DNA from: a virus
Direction: 5' to 3' (one strand)
DNA: 43,191 bases
Virus record (IMG/VR): IMGVR_UViG_3300030044_000006
Coordinates: 1 to 43,191 of that record
Shown here: piece after piece, positions 18,812-25,626 of the stretch
Layout of the letters: each line of letters begins with the position of its first letter
How positions within the stretch are numbered: position 1 is the stretch's first letter
The notes under the pieces: model-generated
The model's input: only the letters and a program-made list of their open reading frames with translations
Database searches by the model: none
Told to the model about the DNA's origin: nothing
Position numbers and translations under genes: made by a program

Positions 18812-19323
18812 GTGAACTGGCACCTCTCGAACGAATGCAGACTGAATTTAATAAGATGACTCCGCTTGAGCGCGGGTTGTCTCTCGAAACGGTTGAAGCG
18901 AATCTCTATAAACTCGTCGATCGGTTTCCAGATGCGAAATATCCAAATACCGCAAAACATCACTTTTCAGGAAATTTATATGCAAGAGAATACTTCTTGG
19001 CTCGAAACGCTCTTTGTTTGGGTCGTGTTCACAAGTTCGATCATATTGCTGTGGTTGCTCGTGGCGATGTCTCTGTTATTTCTAAAGACGGTTGGTTTCG
19101 CCTTAAGGCAGGATCAATTCTTGAATCAAAGGCAGGGAGTCAGCGTCTCGTCTTTGGACATGAAGATACACTATTCGTTACCATACACAATGCTACTAGA
19201 GCAGCAGATGCAGGCCGAAGCGATGATGATCCAGAGAAAATGATGGACGCTCTGACTTCGCCATCTAAGCGCGAGTATTTAGAATGGCTTGAACACGAAG
19301 TTGCAAGACTGGAGCAAAAATGA
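18808..19323 (+). CDS. Cupin-fold phage protein
   Basis: The 171-residue protein matches small cupins found beside portal genes: HHFSGNLYAREYFLARN, CLGRVHKFDHIAVVARGDVSVIS, GWFRLKAGSILESKAGSQRL and TLFVTIHN. The strand order and the H-F-G-x-Y-A-R-E and G-x-x-H-K patterns fit a RmlC-like barrel, possibly metal-binding through the histidines. The C-terminus is a charged helix (SPSKREYLEWLEHEVARLEQ). It is coupled to the XRE gene by ATGA and to the next gene by ATGA. Role unknown, probably virion assembly. Confidence 0.75.
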   Translation: MSELAPLERMQTEFNKMTPLERGLSLETVEANLYKLVDRFPDAKYPNTAKHHFSGNLYAREYFLARNALCLGRVHKFDHIAVVARGDVSVISKDGWFRLKAGSILESKAGSQRLVFGHEDTLFVTIHNATRAADAGRSDDDPEKMMDALTSPSKREYLEWLEHEVARLEQK

Positions 19324-19652
19324 GTTTTGCGGCAATAGGTATTGGCATCGGTGCAATTGGTTTGACTGCTCAGATTTTCAATGGAATAAATCAATCCAAT
19401 GAAGCTAATCAGGCAATGAATAATCAAACGAATATTGAAAATCAGCAACTCCAAACTGCCCAGACAAACGAAACCAACACGCAAGCCGAGAATAATGCCA
19501 ACAACCAAGAAAAGAATCAAGAGTCAGTCTTGGCATCGATGGGACTTGGGAAGCAGGGATGGGCAGGAACGATTCTAACGAGTCCGCTCGGAGTGCCGAC
19601 AAACTCTGCTAACGCCGGGACGACTGGCGGAAAACAGGTGTTGGGTCAATAG
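19320..19652 (+). CDS. Asn/Gln-rich small protein upstream of portal
   Basis: The 110-residue protein has a hydrophobic Gly/Ile-rich N-terminus (MSFAAIGIGIGAIGLTAQIF), a long Asn/Gln/Glu/Thr-rich helical middle, and a Gly-rich tail. This resembles short proteins found before the portal in podoviruses of the BPP-1 type, and is similar in design to the gp14-like protein at 28508. Its N-terminal helix could insert in a membrane. The function is not known. It is joined to the cupin gene by ATGA and abuts the portal start. Confidence 0.7.
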   Translation: MSFAAIGIGIGAIGLTAQIFNGINQSNEANQAMNNQTNIENQQLQTAQTNETNTQAENNANNQEKNQESVLASMGLGKQGWAGTILTSPLGVPTNSANAGTTGGKQVLGQ

Positions 19653-21512
19653 ATGGCAAGAGACATTGAAACAAGCGCGTATTCGGATATTGAAGGAAAT
19701 GCACAGAATCCTAAAAAAGAGAAACCGCTTGAGGGTCAGTTCTTAATTAACTCTCTAACTCCACGTCAGCGGATGGAGATGTTACGTCAGCAGCTTAAGA
19801 ATGAACGATCGACGTTTTGGCCGACGTGGGATGACTTGGCGAGGAACGTTCAGCCGAGACGCAGACGGTTTTTTGTTCAGGATACGAACAAAGGTTATTT
19901 AAGGAATCATCATATTATTGATTCGACGCCTACCTTGAGTTTGCGGACTACGAAATCTGGCATGATGGGCGGCATTACAAGTCCAGCACGTCCATGGTTT
20001 CGGATTGATACGCCTGATCCGTCACTCCAAGAAAATGCGGACGTGAAGGATTGGTTGTATCGCGTGACCGAAGCGATACTTACGGTGTTTCTTAAATCAA
20101 ATTTATATAATCAGTTTCCGATTGTGTACGGAGATTTGGCGTTGTTTGCAACGGCTGCGATGCTCATGGAAGAGGATGAGGACGAGGTAGTAAGATTTTA
20201 TACATTTCCATTAGGTAGTTATTGCATCGCGACCGACGAAAAGGGACGCGTAAACACTTGGATGCGCGAGACGGAGTTCACCGTGTCTCAACTGGTGGAC
20301 AAGTTCGGTAAAAAGATTCCAGGCACAAAGACTCTGGACTGGCAAAATTTCAACTGGGAAAATTTTTCAACTCAAGTAAAAACAGCAATCGAAACAAATC
20401 AGTGGAATCAAAAGATTTACGTTGTTCACATGATTTTACCTAATGATCATTTCAAAATCGGAAAGCCTGGTCCAGATGGAAAAAGATTTGTTTCAGCGTA
20501 CTACGAGCAAGGTGCGACCTCCGTTGATTCGCAGATGTATAACGGACCAGACGCTAATCGTTTTCTTCGTTATTCTGGGTATGATCTGTTCCCGATTCTT
20601 GCTCCACGTTGGGAAACTGTGGCTGAAGACGCATATGGGACTGACTGTCCAGGAATAACGGCGTTAGGGGATATTAAAGCGCTTCAGATCATGCAGAAAC
20701 GTAAAGCGCAGGCCATTGAAAAAATGGTTAACCCGCCGATGACTGGGCCTGCATCGCTTCGGAACACTAAGACATCGCTCTTGCCAGGAGATATTACTTA
20801 TCAAGACGTGCGTGAAGGTCAGCAAGGATTTAGGCCTGTTCACGAGGTTAAATTCGATATTGCGGCGTTATTGCAAGATATCGAGATGACGCAGGGTAGG
20901 ATTGAAAAGGCGTTCTTTGTTGATCTTTTTATGATGATGATCAACGACGAGCGCACCCAGCCTGCGACCGCGACTGAGATCAACGAGAAGAAACAAGAGC
21001 AGATGCTTGCGATTGGTCCGGTTCTTGAGCAGTTGAATCAGGATGTACTTGATCCGTTAATTGTTGGCACGTTTCATTACATGCTAAAACATGGGAAGAT
21101 TCCACCGCCTCCAATTGCTCTTCATGGAGTGCCTTTAAAAATTGAATACACTTCGATCATGGCAGAGGCTCAAAAACTTCTTGGACTTGCTAGTACCGAG
21201 AGATTCTTCCAGTTTGTTGAAGGAGTGGCTCAAGTGTTTCCTCAAGTGGTTGATTCGATCGACATCAACGAAGCGATTTACGATTACGCAGACAAAACTT
21301 CGATTGCGCCAAAAATTGTGCGTGATCCGAAAGTCACAGCTCAGATTCAAGCAACGAAACAGAAAATGCAAATGCAGCAGATGCAAACTCAGAACCAGCT
21401 TCAGCAGTCACTTGCAACGAAGCATTTGGCGCAGAGTCCTACGGATGGACCGAATGCATTAACTCAACTCCAACAACAAGGTCAGGCCGGTAATCCGGTC
21501 CCATCACAGTAA
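19653..21512 (+). CDS. Portal (head-tail connector) protein
   Basis: The 619-residue protein matches the T7-type head-to-tail connector family: RQQLKNERSTFWPTWDDLARNVQPRRRRFF (about 43-72), STPTLSLRTTKSGMMGGITSPARPWFRI (about 90-117), VYGDLALFATAAMLMEED, FYTFPLGSYCIATDEKGRVN, and RIEKAFFVDLFMMMINDERTQPATATEINEKKQE in the core. The C-terminal 60 residues are Gln/Met-rich and disordered. Twelve copies form the ring through which the terminase pumps DNA and to which the tail adaptor binds. It starts directly after the upstream stop. Confidence 0.95.
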   Translation: MARDIETSAYSDIEGNAQNPKKEKPLEGQFLINSLTPRQRMEMLRQQLKNERSTFWPTWDDLARNVQPRRRRFFVQDTNKGYLRNHHIIDSTPTLSLRTTKSGMMGGITSPARPWFRIDTPDPSLQENADVKDWLYRVTEAILTVFLKSNLYNQFPIVYGDLALFATAAMLMEEDEDEVVRFYTFPLGSYCIATDEKGRVNTWMRETEFTVSQLVDKFGKKIPGTKTLDWQNFNWENFSTQVKTAIETNQWNQKIYVVHMILPNDHFKIGKPGPDGKRFVSAYYEQGATSVDSQMYNGPDANRFLRYSGYDLFPILAPRWETVAEDAYGTDCPGITALGDIKALQIMQKRKAQAIEKMVNPPMTGPASLRNTKTSLLPGDITYQDVREGQQGFRPVHEVKFDIAALLQDIEMTQGRIEKAFFVDLFMMMINDERTQPATATEINEKKQEQMLAIGPVLEQLNQDVLDPLIVGTFHYMLKHGKIPPPPIALHGVPLKIEYTSIMAEAQKLLGLASTERFFQFVEGVAQVFPQVVDSIDINEAIYDYADKTSIAPKIVRDPKVTAQIQATKQKMQMQQMQTQNQLQQSLATKHLAQSPTDGPNALTQLQQQGQAGNPVPSQ

Positions 21513-21514
21513 AT

Positions 21515-21817
21515 ATGAACAGTGTAAAAAATGCAGCGGATGAAGACGAAGTAAGAGAGATGGAACGCGATGAGAAAAAACACGCGCGTAATGAACTTGA
21601 AGACTTAAGGGCGCTTCTTAAATTGCCGCAGTTTAAACGATTCATATGGAATGTTCTTGTTTACTGCGCACCACTTGAAGACCCATTGAATACAAATACC
21701 GTTTTAATGGCGAGCAATATTGGCCGTGGAAATGTTGGTAGGATGATCATCGCAAAAATTAGTGATGCAGATCCTTCAGCATTCTTTAAACTGAAAGAAG
21801 AGGCAAAAAATGTCTGA
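21515..21817 (+). CDS. Bbp19-like structural protein
   Basis: The 100-residue protein has an acidic helical N-terminus (ADEDEVREMERDEKKHARNE) and then DLRALLKLPQFKRFIWNVLVYCAP, NIGRGNVGRMIIAKISDADPSAFFKLKEE. This L.xLP.F.RFxW.LL and N.GRGNVG pattern resembles the Bbp19 family of BPP-1-like phages. Those genes sit between portal and scaffold or capsid, exactly as here. Its role in the virion is not well defined. It overlaps the scaffold gene by 8 bases. Confidence 0.75.
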   Translation: MNSVKNAADEDEVREMERDEKKHARNELEDLRALLKLPQFKRFIWNVLVYCAPLEDPLNTNTVLMASNIGRGNVGRMIIAKISDADPSAFFKLKEEAKNV

Positions 21818-22559
21818 TGTAATAAACACAGGAACACCCCAAAATACAAATCAAGGTGCTCCTGCTAATTCTGTAGTACCATCTCCGACGACTGGAACCC
21901 CAGTTGCTACCCCACCCGCTCAACCTGCGGCAGGGGCATCTCTCATTGATCCGGGCACGGCTCAAGTGAATGCTCAGCCACCAGCAGGCGCGACTACGGC
22001 GCAATCGGCAACTCTAGTGACTGGAGCGAATCCTACGGAAGTTCCCGTTGTTGCGGCTGTGACACCTGAAGCACCAGTGCAAAAGGTTGTACCCGAAAAG
22101 TACGATCTAAAAGCACCGGAAAAATCACTCCTAACTACTGAAGCTATTCAAAGAGTTGCTGACTACGCCAAGGCGAACCAGCTCTCGCAAGAAGAAGCTC
22201 AGCGCGAGTTAGTTCGTGAAAGTGACTCAGTGTCCAGGTTACAAAGCAGCGTGAATCAAGCAATGGAGCGGCAAGTGCAGACTTGGATCAATGAAGTGAA
22301 AACAGATCCATTAATGGGTGGTGCCAATTTCGAGAAGACCGTGCGTCTTGCTCAAATCGGCGTCAACAAAATGGAAGATCCTGAATTGATCAAAGAGTTA
22401 AACAGAACTGGACTCGGGAATAATCCCAGGTTCGTTCGAGCGTTTGCCAAAGTTGGAGCAATGTTTGAGGACGACAAATTTGTTCACTCCGGGAATCCCG
22501 TAGGAGCAGGTCAAGTCAATCCTTTAGATGTTCTCTATGATAAACAACCAAAAAAATAA
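21810..22559 (+). CDS. Scaffolding protein
   Basis: The 249-residue protein is Pro/Ala/Thr-rich and disordered to about residue 95. It continues with a helical region (LLTTEAIQRVADYAKANQLS, QAMERQVQTWINEVKTDPLM) and a C-terminal helical segment with VRAFAKVGAMFEDDKFVHSG. This acidic, largely helical design, the place between portal and major capsid, and GGANFEKTVRLAQ-type repeats of phage scaffolds support the call. Scaffolds organise the procapsid and leave before packaging. GAGG lies about ten bases before ATG 21810. Confidence 0.85.
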   Translation: MSDVINTGTPQNTNQGAPANSVVPSPTTGTPVATPPAQPAAGASLIDPGTAQVNAQPPAGATTAQSATLVTGANPTEVPVVAAVTPEAPVQKVVPEKYDLKAPEKSLLTTEAIQRVADYAKANQLSQEEAQRELVRESDSVSRLQSSVNQAMERQVQTWINEVKTDPLMGGANFEKTVRLAQIGVNKMEDPELIKELNRTGLGNNPRFVRAFAKVGAMFEDDKFVHSGNPVGAGQVNPLDVLYDKQPKK

Positions 22560-22572
22560 GGGGTAATAAAAA

Positions 22573-23595
22573 ATGGGTGCTATAGGCGCAAATTGTCTTA
22601 CTCTCACTGACTGGGCAAAACGGAAAGATCCGAACGGAAAAGTTGCTAAGGTAGTTGAGATTCTTAACCAGGCGAATGACATTCTTTTAGACATGTTGTT
22701 CAAAGAAGGAAATCTTGAAACAGGTCACAGAACGACCATTCGGACAGGCTTGCCTACCGTTTACTGGCGTTTGTTGAACATGGGTATTCCACCTTCTAAA
22801 AGCACAACCGCTCAGGTCGATGAGAACTGTGGCATGTTGGAAGCTTATTCGGAAGTGGATAAAGACCTAGCTGAACTTAACGGTGACGTGGCGGCATTCC
22901 GTCACTCTGAATCTGTTGCGTTCTTAGAAGCGATGAACCAATCTATGGCGAGTGTGTTGTTCTACGGAAACGTAAGCACGACTCCTCAAGAGTTCAATGG
23001 CTTCTCAGTTCGTTATTCGTCTCTTGAGGCGCTTAATGGTCAGAACATCATCCAAGGTGGTGGAACGTCTTCGGACAACGCTTCCATTTGGCTTGTGTGT
23101 TGGGGCGAGCAAACTTGTTTCGGTATTTTCCCTAAAGGGTCAATGGCCGGAATTAAACAAACCGATCATGGCGAAGTGACTATCGAAGTCACCGCAGGCG
23201 TGGCTGGTTCAAGGATGCAAGCGTATCGCGAACACTTCCAATGGAAAAATGGTCTCGCACTTCGTGACTGGCGTTATGTCGTCCGTTTCGCTAACATCGA
23301 TACCACAAACCTCGTAACAGAGTCCTCTGCTGCGAACTTGGTCAAAGGTATGATCAAAATGGTTCACCGTATCCCGTTCATGAAGATGGGTAAACCATGC
23401 TTCTATATGAACCGTACCCTGTTCCAGATGCTCGACATTCAACGATTCGAGTACCTCGCTGGTGGTCCATCAGGATCAGGCGGCGGTGGTGGTATCACTT
23501 ACGAAACTGTAGACGGTAAAAACGTCCCTACGTTTCGTGGGATCCCAATCCGAATTGTCGATGCTCTGACAAACGCAGAAGCAGAAGTGACCTAA
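22573..23595 (+). CDS. Major capsid protein
   Basis: The 340-residue protein matches the HK97-fold major capsid proteins of BPP-1-like podoviruses: LTLTDWAKRKDPNGKVAKVVEILNQANDILLDM at the N-terminus, HRTTIRTGLPTVYWRLLNMG, EVDKDLAELNGD, AFRHSESVAFLEAMNQSMAS, then LALRDWRYVVRFANIDTT and FYMNRTLFQMLD. A GSGGGGG flexible loop lies near 303. It builds the icosahedral shell. Scaffold lies upstream and cement downstream. A strong stem-loop follows its stop, likely giving a more stable capsid message. Confidence 0.93.
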   Translation: MGAIGANCLTLTDWAKRKDPNGKVAKVVEILNQANDILLDMLFKEGNLETGHRTTIRTGLPTVYWRLLNMGIPPSKSTTAQVDENCGMLEAYSEVDKDLAELNGDVAAFRHSESVAFLEAMNQSMASVLFYGNVSTTPQEFNGFSVRYSSLEALNGQNIIQGGGTSSDNASIWLVCWGEQTCFGIFPKGSMAGIKQTDHGEVTIEVTAGVAGSRMQAYREHFQWKNGLALRDWRYVVRFANIDTTNLVTESSAANLVKGMIKMVHRIPFMKMGKPCFYMNRTLFQMLDIQRFEYLAGGPSGSGGGGGITYETVDGKNVPTFRGIPIRIVDALTNAEAEVT

Positions 23596-23607
23596 ATTTT
23601 ATTGATA

Positions 23608-23638
23608 CAGGGGTTCCGGAATTTTTCCGGAGCCTCTG
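23608..23638 (+). terminator. Strong stem-loop after the major capsid gene
   Basis: CAGGGGTTCCGG and CCGGAGCCTCTG form a 12-bp stem (two G-U pairs) with loop AATTTTT. It begins 13 bases after the capsid stop and 33 bases before the cement gene. No T-run follows, so it is more likely a partial terminator or an mRNA end-protecting hairpin than a full intrinsic terminator. Confidence 0.65.
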
Positions 23639-23670
23639 TAATAACCAAAAACTTATTAAAGGAGACTAAA

Positions 23671-24105
23671 ATGATTTTAGATGCACAAAACCAATTCGAC
23701 TCCAATGTAGCACTCACTGCTACTGCGGCGTCAACTAACTATATCGATCTGAGCGAATCTCGTCAGATTCAACAAGGTGAACAGCTCGGTGTTTTAATTA
23801 CCGTGAGTGTGACAGCGGCGTCAGGTGGAACTTACGAGTTCCAATTACAGTCGTCTGCATCAAGCGGTTTTGGAAGTACTGTGAACTTGTTTGACGTGAC
23901 AATCCCTGCGGCGACGCTTGTGGCTGGCGCTCAAATCTTTATCCCACTTCCAGAGGGTTTAGTTACAACGCTTGAATTCTTGCGCTTGTACTATATCCTT
24001 GGTGGAACATCACCAACCATCACCCTGAGTTCATACTTGCAACCTCAGGAAGCTATCGATGCGTACACAGACTATCCGTCTGGATTCGTAATCGCTGGCC
24101 ATTAA
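23671..24105 (+). CDS. Capsid cement protein, Bbp16-like
   Basis: The start is ATG 23671, right after AAGGAGACTAAA; the frame is open to 23602 but lacks a ribosome-binding site there. The 144-residue protein begins MILDAQNQFDSNVALTATAA and has STNYIDLSESRQIQQGEQLG and GGTYEFQLQSS. This matches the Bbp16 capsid cement/decoration proteins of BPP-1-like phages, beta-sandwich proteins that stabilise the shell. It lies directly after the capsid gene, as in those phages. Confidence 0.85.
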   Translation: MILDAQNQFDSNVALTATAASTNYIDLSESRQIQQGEQLGVLITVSVTAASGGTYEFQLQSSASSGFGSTVNLFDVTIPAATLVAGAQIFIPLPEGLVTTLEFLRLYYILGGTSPTITLSSYLQPQEAIDAYTDYPSGFVIAGH

Positions 24106-24117
24106 TTAGGAGATCAC

Positions 24118-24468
24118 ATGGCGTACAAAGTAAAGGCCTTAGCAGACGGTTATTATGGCGACCAACGCAGAACAGAGGGAAAGGTTTTCTTCATCAAGAA
24201 AGCGAAAGAATTTTCGTCAGTATGGATGAAGTCTCTTGATTCTGCTCTCGATACCGCGCTTCAATCAGATCCAAAATTGTGGGAACGCCACAAGCACAAT
24301 CTGCTTAAGTCGAACGGTAAAAAGGTAGTCAAATTACTTCCAACTGTTAAAGCACCACCTCCACACGAGGATGAAGAACCTAGCAATCCTGACGATGATG
24401 TCGAGCAGGAAGCGGAGCTTGACGATACAGAACTGAGCGAAGGTCACGACTCGGATGCTGTTATTTAA
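24118..24468 (+). CDS. Small acidic-tailed head-region protein
   Basis: The 116-residue protein starts MAYKVKALADGYYGDQRRTE and continues GKVFFIKKAKEFSSVWMKSL. I recall this GYYG..RR..G..F.I......FS..WM pattern in short proteins of phage head gene clusters. Its C-terminal third is strongly acidic (DEEPSNPDDDVEQEAELDDT). AGGAG precedes the ATG by six bases. A stem-loop follows. Its function is unknown, and it may be a minor head protein. Confidence 0.75.
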   Translation: MAYKVKALADGYYGDQRRTEGKVFFIKKAKEFSSVWMKSLDSALDTALQSDPKLWERHKHNLLKSNGKKVVKLLPTVKAPPPHEDEEPSNPDDDVEQEAELDDTELSEGHDSDAVI

Positions 24469-24480
24469 ATGACCTATAGT

Positions 24481-24515
24481 GTGAGGCTTGGGTAGTTATG
24501 ACACTCAGGCCTCAC
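24481..24515 (+). terminator. Stem-loop between head genes
   Basis: GTGAGGC and GCCTCAC form a perfect 7-bp stem around a 21-base loop. It lies between the acidic-tailed gene and the next ribosome-binding site (AAAAAAAGGAGG). No T-run follows; it may adjust transcription or protect RNA ends. Confidence 0.45.
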
Positions 24516-24535
24516 TCTAAAAAAAGGAGGATCAG

Positions 24536-24862
24536 ATGGGAAATGGTTTATTAGGCGCTTTTAGTACAAGTTTTCAACTAGTTCCTGCGTCTTCCAGTTG
24601 GCAAGTTTTAGAGAGTCCAAACGGTGCAGGATCTCAGGGTGACATTATTTCGGAATTGGTTATTATTCCTGCGACTACCACACCCGGTACGGTTCAGATT
24701 CGAGACAGTTCCACTGGAACTGCGATCACTATTTTTGTGGGTGGAACGATTTCGGATATAAAACCTTTTGTTGTTCTGCTTGGAATAAGATCAAGAGTTG
24801 GTCCATGGGCGGTTAATACTGGAGCAAGCGTATCGGTATTAGCAGTAGGGAACTTCACTTAA
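24536..24862 (+). CDS. Hypothetical virion-region protein, 108 residues
   Basis: The protein is beta-rich with no charged clusters: SFQLVPASSSWQVLESPNGA, IISELVIIPATTTPGTVQIR, GTAITIFVGGTISDIKPFVV. This looks like a compact beta-sandwich such as a head-decoration or stopper protein, but the family is not recognised. AGGAGG sits seven bases before the ATG. Its last base is shared with the adaptor ATG (TAATG). Confidence 0.75.
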   Translation: MGNGLLGAFSTSFQLVPASSSWQVLESPNGAGSQGDIISELVIIPATTTPGTVQIRDSSTGTAITIFVGGTISDIKPFVVLLGIRSRVGPWAVNTGASVSVLAVGNFT

Positions 24863-25626
24863 TGCAGAATCAGAATACGATTCTGAATTTTGACGACACG
24901 GCGACAAATATATCGAATATTGCGATTGCCCGTCTAGGAATCAATAAGCAGATTGCGAATCTGACGACAGAGCGCTCGGCTGAAGCTAATGCCTGTCGTC
25001 AGTTTTACGCGATCACGGTCACTCAAACGCTCGAGGATTATTGGTGGACGTTTGCGACTAAGTTCGCGACATTGCCACTGGTTCAGCGTTGCCCGACGCG
25101 TGAGTGGAGATTTGCCTATGGGTATCCTGCCGACTGTCTTAAGGTTAGAAGGATCTTAAGCTATCGCAGGACAGATACCAGAGAGTCCAGAGTTCCTTTT
25201 AAAGTGGTTTCGAATCCCAATGATCCATCCAGCAATTTGATTTATACCGACTGGGGCGTTAATTGTGGTCAATCGTTTGGGTCTGGTCCTTCGCCATCGA
25301 ATCTTCCTGGACCATGGTTTGCGGCTGAAATTGAATACACGTTTCAAAATCCAAACTCAAGCTCTTACACGGTTGATTTTATCATGTCTGCGGCATTAAG
25401 GCTTGCTTCGAATATCGCACCAATCATTACTGCGGGTGATCCATTTAATCTGACTCAGAAAATGATGGGTCTGTATCAAATGGAACTCGCAAAAGCCCAA
25501 GACAACTCTGCCCAAGAAGAACAGGTTGACCGCGAACCAGAGGCAGAATGGATTAGAGCTAGAATGACAACCGGACGGTGGGGGCGAGACGGTGGCTGGG
25601 GTGGTGGTTGGGATGGTGACTGGTGA
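24862..25626 (+). CDS. Tail adaptor protein (gp11-like, tail tubular protein A)
   Basis: The 254-residue protein matches gp11-like adaptors: NIAIARLGINKQIANL, RSAEANACRQFYAITVTQTL, DYWWTFATKFATLPLV and WRFAYGYPADCLKVRRI. The later part has a helical segment (PFNLTQKMMGLYQMELAKAQ) typical of these proteins, and a Gly/Trp-rich tail. It would form a twelve-fold ring beneath the portal and join it to the nozzle. The stop overlaps the GTG of the next gene (GTGA). Confidence 0.9.
   Translation: MQNQNTILNFDDTATNISNIAIARLGINKQIANLTTERSAEANACRQFYAITVTQTLEDYWWTFATKFATLPLVQRCPTREWRFAYGYPADCLKVRRILSYRRTDTRESRVPFKVVSNPNDPSSNLIYTDWGVNCGQSFGSGPSPSNLPGPWFAAEIEYTFQNPNSSSYTVDFIMSAALRLASNIAPIITAGDPFNLTQKMMGLYQMELAKAQDNSAQEEQVDREPEAEWIRARMTTGRWGRDGGWGGGWDGDW

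Noticed and set aside
23608-23638. Classical intrinsic terminator after the capsid gene
   Set aside because: The stem is strong, but no T-run follows and essential late genes continue directly downstream.
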